A stretch of DNA of 64,000 bases, taken from Paenibacillus sp. FSL R7-0204 (GTDB lineage: Bacteria > Bacillota > Bacilli > Paenibacillales > Paenibacillaceae). A program made the position numbers and the translations under genes. How positions within the stretch are numbered: the first letter of the stretch is position 1; each line of letters begins with the position of its first letter. The stretch is taken from positions 4,092,001 through 4,156,000 of the forward strand of contig NZ_JBBOCA010000001.1 in the NCBI RefSeq assembly GCF_038002225.1, in the 5' to 3' direction. Below are positions 19,312 through 27,200 of this stretch, piece by piece. The notes below the pieces were generated by a model. The model searched no databases, had not been told where the DNA came from, and saw nothing but the letters and a program-made list of their open reading frames with translations.

Positions 19312-19389
19312 TTAAAATTTCTCGGGATGAATCAAAGCATAGCCCAAATAAAGAAACAGCAGCGCAGTAGCTGCGAGAACAACCGCCAT
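19312..19389 (-). CDS. kdpF: KdpF small membrane subunit
   Basis: A 25-residue single-helix peptide, MAVVLAATALLFLYLGYALI followed by HPEKF, directly before kdpA. It matches the size and pattern of KdpF, which stabilises the KdpABC complex. The ribosome site GGGGGGACGGAG lies inside the preceding small gene. Its ATG shares one base with that gene's TAA (TAATG), so the two are probably translationally coupled. Confidence 0.88.
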   Translation of the reverse strand: MAVVLAATALLFLYLGYALIHPEKF

Positions 19390-19496
19390 TACTCCGTCCC
19401 CCCTTGCTCATCGGTCACACGGCTGCACCATTGTACAAACGCATAGAACACGGTGAATATTGCTGCCAGCATTGCCGTCATATACACATCCATCAT
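19389..19496 (-). CDS. 35-residue membrane protein at the head of the kdp operon
   Basis: Reads MMDVYMTAMLAAIFTVFYAF, then VQWCSRVTDEQGGTE: one hydrophobic helix and a polar tail. It is preceded by GAGGAG about 11 nt before the first ATG, and its stop overlaps the kdpF start by one base. It is the first gene after the putative KdpE box and promoter. It is not KdpF, which follows it. A small extra Kdp-associated peptide is inferred from position, one-base overlap and shape. Confidence 0.65.
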   Translation of the reverse strand: MMDVYMTAMLAAIFTVFYAFVQWCSRVTDEQGGTE

Positions 19497-19597
19497 CGTC
19501 TTTGCCACTCCTCACCTTATGGTAATCTCTCTCTTGTAACTTCCGGTCTAGCGTATCATTTCTCCCATTAGTTCAGGGTAAGGGTTTCTTCAGGCGC

Positions 19598-19616
19598 ATT
19601 AAGATTGCATTAAGAC
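19598..19616 (-). promoter_or_regulatory. Putative KdpE box, kdp operon
   Basis: On the minus strand TCTTAAT-GCAA-TCTTAAT: two identical 7-mers with an 11-bp pitch, typical of tandem OmpR-type regulator half-sites. It lies about 100 nt before the first gene of the kdp operon and just after the stop of the unknown gene at 19618. A weak promoter (CTTACC, 18 nt, TGATAC) follows about 30 nt downstream, as expected for an activator-dependent promoter. Confidence 0.65.
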
Positions 19617-19617
19617 A

Positions 19618-19947
19618 TCAGGAAGGATGATAAATCTCTTCACCGAGCACCCTGTTGACTGCCCCGATAAAAGCACCATAACCCCCATCCGCCTCCATCC
19701 GGTGCGGGAGCGCCCAGGCAAGGATCACTTCCGTCTCCTGACGGTCGAACTCGAAGCTGGTCACAAGCAGCTCACTGACCTCACGGGCCGAAGCCCCGCA
19801 GGCAAACTGATATGCAGCAGCGTACACCCCGCTATTCTCATAGGTACAGTCTTGCAGCAGATAGATCCGGTCATAATGCCGCTTGATCAGCACCAGCAGC
19901 GCAGTCAGCACCGTCACCCATCCAATATTTCTCACCCACACATCCAT
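19618..19947 (-). CDS. Unknown protein with N-terminal membrane helix, Kdp island
   Basis: A 109-residue protein not recognised as a known family. It starts MDVWVRNIGWVTVLTALLVL, one predicted membrane helix, then a cytoplasm-like region with ACGASAREVSELLVTSFEF and a C-terminal half with several acidic residues. I use the ATG at 19947 after AGAAGG; a TTG at 19953 would add two residues. Its upstream region repeats the kdp operon promoter region over about 80 bp, including a TCTTAAT-type box, so co-regulation with Kdp is likely. Function unknown. Confidence 0.7.
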   Translation of the reverse strand: MDVWVRNIGWVTVLTALLVLIKRHYDRIYLLQDCTYENSGVYAAAYQFACGASAREVSELLVTSFEFDRQETEVILAWALPHRMEADGGYGAFIGAVNRVLGEEIYHPS

Positions 19948-20033
19948 CTCCAAGCCTTCTCTCCAGTAGGTTAACTTCAGAATTCAGCGTACCACTCCCG
20001 CCATTAGTTCAGGATTAGGGTTTGGTTCAGCAG

Positions 20034-20052
20034 ATTAAGATTACGTTAAAAT
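20034..20052 (-). promoter_or_regulatory. Putative KdpE box, unknown gene
   Basis: On the minus strand TTTTAAC-GTAA-TCTTAAT, a variant of the kdp box with the same 11-bp pitch. The following 60 nt are nearly the same as at the kdp promoter (AAACCCT..., CCTGAACTAATGG, TACGCT, GAAGTTA). Confidence 0.55.
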
Positions 20053-20102
20053 ACCGCCGGAACGCTGCTCCAGCCGCTCTCGCATCATCAGCTAGTACGG
20101 CA

Positions 20103-20130
20103 AAAAACCATGCCTGATCAGGCATGGTTA
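20103..20130 (-). terminator. Terminator after kdpDE
   Basis: Perfect palindrome AACCATGCCTGA-TCAGGCATGGTT (20106-20129) followed on the minus strand by TTTTTTG, about 45 nt past the kdpE stop. Confidence 0.9.
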
Positions 20131-20171
20131 GGAACACAATGAAACGCGCTATGCGGTTTCCGTAAGCCGGT

Positions 20172-20888
20172 TTAAATCACTCGGCTGTCGTCTCCCGCCT
20201 GCAGCATCCGGTAGCCCACACCTATATGGGTCTGGATCACCTTGGGCTGGGAAGGGCTGCGCTCAATCTTCTTGCGGAGCGTAGCCATGAATACTCGGAG
20301 CGCCGGAATGTCGTACGTAGGACTGCCCCAGATTTCATGCAGGATATAATTATGGGTCAGGACCTTGCCGACATTCTTCGCCAGCAGACACAGCAGCTTA
20401 TACTCAATCGGTGTCAGGTGGATCTCATCACCCTCCAGCCAGACACAGCCCGCAGCATAGTCAATCCGCAGATTTCCGTTCGCAAAAAGGGCCGAATCCT
20501 TCATCAGCTTCTCGCTGTCCCCCCGGATTCGCCGCAGACTGACCCGCAGCCGGGCGAGCAGCTCCTCCACGCTAAAGGGCTTGGTCAGATAATCATCGGC
20601 TCCGGCATCCAGCGCTTCGATCTTGTCGCGGTCCTCGCTGCGGGCACTGACCACGATGATCGGAAGGTTCGACCACGCCCGGATCTTCCGGATAATATCC
20701 ACACCGTCCATATCAGGCAGACCGAGGTCCAGGATCATCAGATCCGGCTGACTGGATACCGCCTCAAGGATGGATGCCTCCCCCGTCTCTGCGGTATGAT
20801 ATTTATAGCCCTGAGTCTCCAGAGTTGTGGTAATCAGCTTGCGGATCGGCTTGTCATCTTCGACAACCAGAATCATGGGTTTATTCAT
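20172..20888 (-). CDS. kdpE: Response regulator KdpE
   Basis: OmpR-family regulator: receiver with acidic pair EDD, phospho-acceptor Asp54 (LDLGLPDMDG) and Lys in LTKPFS, then a winged helix ending GVGYRM. It overlaps the end of kdpD, the usual kdpDE arrangement. The ATG at 20888 (MNKPMILVVEDD) has AGGAGGTG at ideal spacing. The ATG two codons earlier (20894) lies too close to it. It is predicted to activate kdpFABC through the tandem TCTTAAT boxes. Confidence 0.94.
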   Translation of the reverse strand: MNKPMILVVEDDKPIRKLITTTLETQGYKYHTAETGEASILEAVSSQPDLMILDLGLPDMDGVDIIRKIRAWSNLPIIVVSARSEDRDKIEALDAGADDYLTKPFSVEELLARLRVSLRRIRGDSEKLMKDSALFANGNLRIDYAAGCVWLEGDEIHLTPIEYKLLCLLAKNVGKVLTHNYILHEIWGSPTYDIPALRVFMATLRKKIERSPSQPKVIQTHIGVGYRMLQAGDDSRVI

Positions 20889-23541
20889 GGACATTCACCT
20901 CCTCTGCCAGCAGGGTGAAGCGGAAGACCGTTCCCTGCGGTGCATGATCTTGTACTTCAATATGCCCGCCATGGGCATGAATAATTGATTTGCAGAGCGC
21001 AAGGCCCAGACCCAGACCGCGCCTGCCATCTCCCCGCACATTGTCCGCCGTATAGAACATCTCGAACACTTTGGCCTTCGCTTCCGGGGATATTCCCGGT
21101 CCGTCGTCAGCGACCTCGACCACAACAAGCCCCTTCTCCTGTCTGGCGGAAAGGGTAATATGTGAACCAGACCCGCTATACTTAATTGCATTATCCACCA
21201 GGTTGATGATCACCTGAATGATCAGCCGTGAATCCATCCGGGCCATCAGCAGCTCCTCTTCGAGCACCACCCGGATCACATGATCCTCCTTGTTGCGGTT
21301 CACATGCAGCAGCGCTTCCGCGATCACTTCCTCCAGCAGCTCCGCCTGAAAATTCAAATGAAGCGCCCCATTATCAATCCGGGTAATCGACAGCAGATTC
21401 TCCACCAGATTGATCAGCCAGATCGAATCGTCATAGATATCGCTGTAAAGCTCCTGCTTCTGCTCCTCGCTCAGCACCGCCGAGTTGCCGATCAGGATGC
21501 CCGCGTTACCGGAAATACTCGTAAGCGGCGTACGCAGATCATGCGAGATGCCGCGCAGCAGATTGGCGCGCAGCTGCTCCTGCCGGATTTGCAGAGAGCT
21601 TTCCTTTTGCAGCTCGTTCAGCTTGTCTTTCTCCAGCGCGAGGGCGCATTCACCTAGCATAGCAATCATCAGACTTGACTCGAATACCTCCAGCGGCTCT
21701 TCCTGCTGCATCACAATTCCTGCCACCGCAAACACCGTATCGCCGCTTCGCACCGCATGATACAGACAATGGGCTGCCGAGAAGGTATCGGTAGACGCTC
21801 CGGCCCGTTTATTGTTCCGCAGCGCCCATTCCGCTACCTCGCGTTCCGCTTCCAGCGTATCCTTTTGAGCGTCCATCGTACTTCCATCCTTGTTATACAG
21901 CAGCGGCTCCGAGAGCCCATCGCCCACAACCTCATAGATGATGATGCTCCGGTCCAACAGCTTGAGCATTTGCAGCGCGGTCTCGCTCAGGATGGCGGGC
22001 GTGTCTTTGGCCTGCTGGAGCTTCCGGCTGGTCTCGAGGAGCACCTCGGTGCGGTAGGCTTTTTGCGCCGATTCTCTGGCCTGCTCCTTCACCCGCAGCG
22101 TTAACGTACTGGTGATAAACGAGGCGGCCAGCATGACGAGGAAGGTCACCGGATACCCCGAATCATAAGCCTGAAGCGAGAAATAAGGCTCGGTGAAAAA
22201 ATAGTTAAAGACCAGCACGCTCAAAATCGACGTCACCGCGCTGTACAGCCGTCCTTTTGTAACCATCGCATCAAGCAGAACACCCAGAATATAGACAGTG
22301 ATAATGTTCGCTTCACTGAAGCCGAGAACCTTGAACCATAACCCGATGATCGTGCAGACCAGCAGAATCCCCAGGGTTTTGCCCGTATCAGCCAGGGTGA
22401 GAAGCGGAGGTCTGGCATATTGCGGAATTTTGGATTGCAAGGCAGACTCTTGATCCGGGATGATGTAGATGTCGATATTCGGAGCCGCAGCCGTCAGTTT
22501 GTCTACGAAATTCGAACCAACTGACCAGCGGCTGCGATTCTGCGACCGGCCCAGGATGATTTTGGAGACCCGGCTGGTTTTGGCATATTCGACGATCTGT
22601 CCCGGCACATCCTCCCCGTACACAGTGGCAACCTGCGCATCAAGCTGTTCGGCCAGCCTCAGATTTTCCCGCAGCTCAGACTTGTTCCTCGCCGTTAACT
22701 CTTTCGTTCGAGAGGTCTCCACGTAGAGTGCAGTGAATTCCCCCTGCAGAGCTTCGGCCATTCTCGCCGCTGTGCGGATGACCTTCTTGTTGGATAATGC
22801 CGACGACAGACAGACCAGGATATGCTCCCTGCTATACAAGCTGGTTTCCACTGCCCGTTCCCCTAACCTGCCCTCAAAACGTTTGAATTGATCCGCCCTG
22901 TACCTTAGAGCCATTTCACGCAAATCGTCCAGCTTCTGGGGAGTGTACAGTTCACCTGCCTCTTGCCGGAGCTGCTCCGTGGAAAAGATTCTCCCCTCAT
23001 ACAGACGCTCCAGCCAAATGTCCGGACTGATATCGATGAACTCGACCTGGTCCGCACGTTCGAAGACACTGTCGGGTATACGCGCGGGCTCAGGCATTCC
23101 AGTCATGGATGCTACAACATCGGTCATACTTTCCAGCTGTTCTATACTAACCGTAGTATAGACATCTATTCCTGCGCGGAGCAGCTCCTCCACATCCTGA
23201 ACCCGCCGCTTGTGGCGTACACCCGGAGCATTGATGTGTGCCAGTTCATCCAGCAGAATCAGGTCCGGCCTCTTGCGGATCGCCTGGTCCAGATCGAATT
23301 CCCGCCGGGTGGTCCCGTTTACAGGAATGTCCAGCGGCGGCAACAGCTCCAGTCCGTTAATAAGCTCCGCTATATCTGCTCTGTCATGAGCTTCAATGTA
23401 GCCCGCCAGCACCTGTTGACCGTTCTTCTGCTCCGCATGGGCAGCCTCCAGCATCGCCCGGGTCTTCCCTGCTCCCGGTACATAACCGAAGAATATCCTC
23501 AGCCTTCCGCGCCGCTTCTTTGCTGCATTTTCCCCTGTCAT
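20881..23541 (-). CDS. kdpD: Sensor histidine kinase KdpD
   Basis: Full-length 886-residue KdpD. In order: N-terminal KdpD domain with P-loop GYVPGAGKT (19-27) and LLDELAHINAPG, a USP domain about 240-370, four membrane helices about 385-485, a GAF-like region, HisKA with His667 (GISHDLRTPLTS) and HATPase with GLGLGLAL. The USP domain has CLSSALSN and FTALY, close to the c-di-AMP motif described for Staphylococcus KdpD, with Ala in place of the second Ser. It senses potassium limitation and turgor and phosphorylates KdpE. Confidence 0.96.
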   Translation of the reverse strand: MTGENAAKKRRGRLRIFFGYVPGAGKTRAMLEAAHAEQKNGQQVLAGYIEAHDRADIAELINGLELLPPLDIPVNGTTRREFDLDQAIRKRPDLILLDELAHINAPGVRHKRRVQDVEELLRAGIDVYTTVSIEQLESMTDVVASMTGMPEPARIPDSVFERADQVEFIDISPDIWLERLYEGRIFSTEQLRQEAGELYTPQKLDDLREMALRYRADQFKRFEGRLGERAVETSLYSREHILVCLSSALSNKKVIRTAARMAEALQGEFTALYVETSRTKELTARNKSELRENLRLAEQLDAQVATVYGEDVPGQIVEYAKTSRVSKIILGRSQNRSRWSVGSNFVDKLTAAAPNIDIYIIPDQESALQSKIPQYARPPLLTLADTGKTLGILLVCTIIGLWFKVLGFSEANIITVYILGVLLDAMVTKGRLYSAVTSILSVLVFNYFFTEPYFSLQAYDSGYPVTFLVMLAASFITSTLTLRVKEQARESAQKAYRTEVLLETSRKLQQAKDTPAILSETALQMLKLLDRSIIIYEVVGDGLSEPLLYNKDGSTMDAQKDTLEAEREVAEWALRNNKRAGASTDTFSAAHCLYHAVRSGDTVFAVAGIVMQQEEPLEVFESSLMIAMLGECALALEKDKLNELQKESSLQIRQEQLRANLLRGISHDLRTPLTSISGNAGILIGNSAVLSEEQKQELYSDIYDDSIWLINLVENLLSITRIDNGALHLNFQAELLEEVIAEALLHVNRNKEDHVIRVVLEEELLMARMDSRLIIQVIINLVDNAIKYSGSGSHITLSARQEKGLVVVEVADDGPGISPEAKAKVFEMFYTADNVRGDGRRGLGLGLALCKSIIHAHGGHIEVQDHAPQGTVFRFTLLAEEVNVHE

Positions 23542-23648
23542 CTGAAGGTTTCCTTTCCTCTAAGCCCATCTATAGACCAGAAATTGTACACTGTAGCGTT
23601 AGTATAGCATGTGCATAATCAGCATAGTATTATGGATTCGGCTGTGGC

Positions 23649-23669
23649 ATTAAGATTGTATTAAGATTA
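23649..23669. promoter_or_regulatory. Putative KdpE box between kdpD and the EcsC-like gene
   Basis: On the minus strand TCTTAAT-ACAA-TCTTAAT with the 11-bp pitch, about 110 nt before kdpD and 90 nt before the divergent plus-strand gene. A TATACT -10 element follows toward kdpD near 23605. It could serve kdpD autoregulation, the divergent gene, or both. Confidence 0.6.
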
Positions 23670-23757
23670 GTGTAAGTCAATAGAGGGGAAAACCGCATGC
23701 TTCCCGAATATAAACTCAGAGCATAATTTTTACATACGATTCTAAGGAGACCCTGAG

Positions 23758-24741
23758 ATGACAAACGAACAACACAGCACCCAAGGTACAATGGAAGTAA
23801 TTCTGGCGAATGCAATCAAGATTCCAGGAGTGCGGGTAGACCGTCGTGAATTCCTCGCCCAGCAGTTTGCCAAATATGATACTTATGGGAATATGCACAC
23901 TATACTGGACGAAGGGCCGCTTGAAGCCGGAATTAGCCTGGCTGTGATTGATAAAATGGCGAAAACGTTAATTGAGAAACGGACCCTTCTGAGTACAGCA
24001 GCCTCGACAGCCGTTGGACTTCCAGGCGGATTAGCCATGGCAGCGACTATTCCGGCAGATACCCTGCAGTTTTTTGGCGTAGTGCTGCGATTGTCTCAAG
24101 AGCTGGCTTATCTGTATGGCCGCACGGACCTGTGGGAGGAAGATTCTGCAGATTCAGAGCAAGTTACCCGGGAGCTGACTTTGTATCTGGGCGTTATGTT
24201 TGGAGTGGCTGGTTCAGCTTCCATGCTGAAGATGTTGACCGCGAAGATCTCTCAGCAGCTATTGAAGAAGCTTCCGCAGAAAGCTTTGACCCAGACCTTG
24301 TACTACCCGATTCTCAAGAAAATCTCCGCTTACGTCGGAATCAAAATCACGAAAAAAACCTTCGCCCAAGGCGCATCAAAATTCGTACCCGTTCTGGGCG
24401 GACTCCTCTCTGGCGGAATGACTTATTTCTCGATGAAACCGATGGGCAATCGTCTGCGTGAAGCCTTGTCGGCTGCCAGCAACGACTACTCTGAGGCACA
24501 GTTCGAGCTGGATTACGAAAAAGTGAAGCGTTCGGCAGAAGATGAAGAGATTAACGTAATTGAAGGAGAATTCTTTGATTTGGGCTTTGACTCGAAGCAA
24601 GAGCCGGTAACCTCATCTGCTGCGGGCAAAGAGAACTTCAGTGTGGCTGATGAACTCCTGAAATTCAAACAGCTGCTGGATATGGGCGTGATCACTCAAG
24701 AGGAATTTGACCGTAAAAAGTCGGAATTGTTGAACGGCTAA
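23758..24741 (+). CDS. EcsC-family protein with C-terminal SHOCT domain
   Basis: A 327-residue protein. The first 230 residues resemble the EcsC family (VGLPGGLAMAATIPADTLQF and hydrophobic stretches that may contact the membrane). The last 30 residues (LLKFKQLLDMGVITQEEFD followed by RKKSELL) form a SHOCT oligomerisation domain. EcsC in Bacillus is the third gene of the ecs transporter operon with unclear biochemistry; this copy has no ecsAB beside it. It diverges from kdpD, with the TCTTAAT box between them. Ribosome site AAGGAGA. Confidence 0.8.
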   Translation: MTNEQHSTQGTMEVILANAIKIPGVRVDRREFLAQQFAKYDTYGNMHTILDEGPLEAGISLAVIDKMAKTLIEKRTLLSTAASTAVGLPGGLAMAATIPADTLQFFGVVLRLSQELAYLYGRTDLWEEDSADSEQVTRELTLYLGVMFGVAGSASMLKMLTAKISQQLLKKLPQKALTQTLYYPILKKISAYVGIKITKKTFAQGASKFVPVLGGLLSGGMTYFSMKPMGNRLREALSAASNDYSEAQFELDYEKVKRSAEDEEINVIEGEFFDLGFDSKQEPVTSSAAGKENFSVADELLKFKQLLDMGVITQEEFDRKKSELLNG

Positions 24742-24760
24742 TTTCCTGCAATTGTTCATG

Positions 24761-24805
24761 AATAGCTATGATCCCTGTTTTAGGCAGCGTTCATAGCTAT
24801 TTTTA
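24761..24805 (+). terminator. Terminator of the EcsC-like gene
   Basis: AATAGCTATGA pairs with TCATAGCTAT across about 19 nt and is followed by TTTTT. The hairpin overlaps the last codons and stop of the convergent RCC1-repeat gene. Confidence 0.8.
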
Positions 24806-25617
24806 ACATCACATTGCCCATATGCATTACTCCCCGCCGCAACCACTGTGCCATCCTTCTGAAGACCGAGCGTGTGAGTGCAGCCTGCCGCAATAGTAAC
24901 AATATCCGTCCAGCCGCTCACCTCGCATTGCCCGTAATCATTCCAGCCTGTAGCCGTCACCGTACCATCCGATTGTAGGCCTATCGTATGATGACTGCCT
25001 GCCGCGATGGCCTTAATCTTGCGCCAGCTGCCTACTTCACCTTGTCCGCGCTTGTTCAGCCCTGCAGCTACTACTGTACCGTCTGCTCTGAGTCCGGTCG
25101 TATGAAGATAACCCGCTGATATCATCGTCAGCTCCTGCCAGCCATTCACATTCCGCTGCCCATAGCGGTTGTTCCCCGCCGTAATAGCCGTACCATCGGC
25201 CTTGAGTCCAACTGTGTGCCAGTCTCCTGCTGTAACCGCAACGATATCCGCCCAGCCATTGACCTCACATTGACCTTCGTTGTTTCTTCCCGCCGCAACC
25301 ACCGTTCCGTCTGCCTTCAGCCCGACCGTACGCCGCCAGCCTGCCGCAACCGCAACGATATCGTGCCAATCGCCCACGTTGCATTGATCATGCTTATTCC
25401 AGCCGGCCGCGATCACCGTTCCGTCCGGCCTTAGCCCTACTGTATGCGAATTCCCTGTATGAGCATTGCCCGCTGCAACTGCAACAATATGACGCCAGCT
25501 GCTTACCTCGCATTGCCCGTATGTATTTTCGCCGCAAGCCCGCATTGATCCGTCCGGCAGCAGCAGAACGGAATGGCGGTATCCCGCCGCGATGGCGGAT
25601 AATGAGTTGGTATGCAT
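24766..25617 (-). CDS. RCC1-repeat (beta-propeller) protein
   Basis: 283 residues made almost wholly of RCC1-type repeats, each about 40 residues of the pattern VGLKADGTVVAAGxNxxGQC followed by VxxWxDIVAVAAG. About seven repeats are visible, enough for one seven-bladed propeller. There is no signal peptide, so it is probably cytoplasmic unless exported by another route. RCC1 propellers mediate protein-protein contacts; no partner or enzymatic role can be deduced. The stop codon lies within the neighbouring terminator hairpin. Confidence 0.85.
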   Translation of the reverse strand: MHTNSLSAIAAGYRHSVLLLPDGSMRACGENTYGQCEVSSWRHIVAVAAGNAHTGNSHTVGLRPDGTVIAAGWNKHDQCNVGDWHDIVAVAAGWRRTVGLKADGTVVAAGRNNEGQCEVNGWADIVAVTAGDWHTVGLKADGTAITAGNNRYGQRNVNGWQELTMISAGYLHTTGLRADGTVVAAGLNKRGQGEVGSWRKIKAIAAGSHHTIGLQSDGTVTATGWNDYGQCEVSGWTDIVTIAAGCTHTLGLQKDGTVVAAGSNAYGQCDVKNSYERCLKQGS

Positions 25618-25689
25618 ATGGATTGCTCCTTTGAGTTCTTTTTCGTATAAGGATCTCGTAATGGTATAGCTAGTATTGCAAAATAATTG

Positions 25690-26112
25690 TTACTTTTCAA
25701 CGCCCTTGTGAAGCGCATTCTCAATAGCCTTGAGGTAGGCTTTGCTTGTAAGCGTGGCACCGCTGATGCTGTCTACCTGAAGCGATTGAGCTTGGATCAC
25801 TTTGCCGAACAATTCATCTGCGGACGCCGCAGGCTGATTCTCCGCATGGTCCAGGAGCTGGATCGCTGTCACTTTGTGCGCCGTGACAGTAACCAGAACC
25901 TTATTTGCCCTCCATTTATACATTCCGCCAGCATATTCACCTGTATACTCACCCGCATGCAGCGTGTTGAAGTTCACTTGATCAATCTCTACATTCCGCG
26001 CTTCCCTGCGCTCTTTCTCTGTATAGAGCAAGGCCGCGCCTGAACCGATTAGTCCCACGAGAATCGCGGTTAGGCACAGCAGCAGCAGGTTGCGTTTCCA
26101 CTTCTTTTTCAT
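25690..26112 (-). CDS. Membrane-anchored FMN-binding domain protein
   Basis: A 140-residue protein with an N-terminal signal anchor (KRNLLLLCLTAILVGLIGSG) and an extracytoplasmic FMN_bind domain. The flavinylation motif SISGATLTS near residues 117-125 would carry FMN covalently on Thr after transfer by an ApbE-type enzyme. Such domains act in extracytosolic electron transfer. It follows the flavodoxin-fold oxidoreductase gene but has its own copy of the same operator, so the two are probably co-regulated. No apbE is in the window. Confidence 0.88.
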   Translation of the reverse strand: MKKKWKRNLLLLCLTAILVGLIGSGAALLYTEKERREARNVEIDQVNFNTLHAGEYTGEYAGGMYKWRANKVLVTVTAHKVTAIQLLDHAENQPAASADELFGKVIQAQSLQVDSISGATLTSKAYLKAIENALHKGVEK

Positions 26113-26141
26113 GTTGACCCTCCTCTTAACCCTCCCCGGCG

Positions 26142-26167
26142 TGAATGAATATATTTGTGTTCATTCA
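26142..26167. promoter_or_regulatory. Operator candidate TGAATGAA-N10-TTCATTCA, site 1
   Basis: Inverted 8-bp half-sites with a 10-bp spacer, 30 nt upstream of the FMN-binding protein start and just past the stop of the upstream gene. The same half-sites and spacing occur at 26998-27023. Probably a TetR-family site. Confidence 0.6.
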
Positions 26168-26170
26168 TTA

Positions 26171-26941
26171 TTAAGCGCGTTTAGCCATTCTTTTACCGAT
26201 CCTGTCGAACAGATGTCCGGCCAAGCTCTTGACAGGACCCAGCGAGACCGGATAATAATACGCCGCTTCAAACCAGCCGTTAGCCTGGTAATGCCGGTAA
26301 TCCTTCGACCGCTCATCCAGCATATGCTGAATACTGGTCCGGGACAGCCGGAACATCAGCAAGCGGAACAATGTGGGTGTCGGCGGCGCCGGACACATGA
26401 GTCCTTTGTAGAAGCGGGCCGCAGACTTGCGGATTCTCACTGCATTTTTCTGCGCGGCTACTGTGGTCACTGGCTCCATCGTACTAAGCACACACCCTGT
26501 GGTAACCTGGAAACCCAGATTCTCTCCCATGCTGCTAAGATATTTGACAATCGCATTCCCGCCGTGAATCCCCTGATTGACGATCGACGTATAGGTCTTG
26601 CCGAAGAACTGCGGCCGATGGAACACATACGCCAGCCGGTCCAATAGATTCTTCATCGCTGCCGAGACATGGAACGCATAATTGGGAGTCGCCATAATCA
26701 CACCGTCCGCACTCTCCAGCTTCTCGATCAGCACATCCCGGTCATCTTTGAGCGGACAATATTCTTCACCTTTATTGAAGCACACTTTGCATCCACGGCA
26801 GAATTCAAGCCTGTAATCCTTCAGAAAAATATACTCAACCTCTACCTCCCCATAGGTTCGGAGTTGAGCCTCAAATTCGCAGACCGCTCTGTACGTGTTG
26901 TTCTTTTGCTGATTGCCGATGATTGCGATAACCTTCTTCAT
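26171..26941 (-). CDS. Flavodoxin-fold NAD(P)H oxidoreductase
   Basis: A 256-residue protein of the NADPH-dependent FMN reductase/flavodoxin-2 type. The flavin phosphate loop is near the N-terminus (IIGNQQKNNTYRAV), a CRGCKVCFNKGEEYC cysteine cluster suggests an iron-sulfur or redox site, and MATPNYAFHVSAAMKNLLDR is the family's flavin-edge motif. The C-terminal third is a helical, basic extension. It probably reduces FMN or another acceptor and works with the FMN-binding protein that follows. Confidence 0.83.
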   Translation of the reverse strand: MKKVIAIIGNQQKNNTYRAVCEFEAQLRTYGEVEVEYIFLKDYRLEFCRGCKVCFNKGEEYCPLKDDRDVLIEKLESADGVIMATPNYAFHVSAAMKNLLDRLAYVFHRPQFFGKTYTSIVNQGIHGGNAIVKYLSSMGENLGFQVTTGCVLSTMEPVTTVAAQKNAVRIRKSAARFYKGLMCPAPPTPTLFRLLMFRLSRTSIQHMLDERSKDYRHYQANGWFEAAYYYPVSLGPVKSLAGHLFDRIGKRMAKRA

Positions 26942-26993
26942 GATTGTCCCTCCAGATTAGGATACAAAATAGTAGTTTTTATTCGTCTCTTCG

Positions 26994-27027
26994 ATTATGA
27001 ATGAATTAAAATTTATTCATTCATAAT
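26994..27027. promoter_or_regulatory. Operator candidate TGAATGAA-N10-TTCATTCA, site 2
   Basis: Perfect 13-bp arms ATTATGAATGAAT and ATTCATTCATAAT separated by 8 bp. The core matches site 1 exactly in half-site and spacing. It lies about 55 nt upstream of the oxidoreductase start. Confidence 0.65.
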
Positions 27028-27134
27028 GTATAGTAACATAGATATGCGCTGTTGTCTGTATGGTCACAGGTTGATTTTGAACGATTAGTGAAGAGCTTCA
27101 GGTATTGGCTCTGAATTGCATGTTAGCCTCCACA

Positions 27135-27178
27135 CAGACAAAAGAAGCCACAAGCAGCAATCTGCTCATGGCCTCCTG
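27135..27178 (-). terminator. Terminator of the peptide-binding protein gene
   Basis: Minus-strand GCCATGAGCAG pairs with CTGCTTGTGGC and is followed by TTCTTTTG, about 25-65 nt past the stop at 27201. Confidence 0.75.
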
Positions 27179-27200
27179 ATCCTTGTATTCTAAACGCTTT

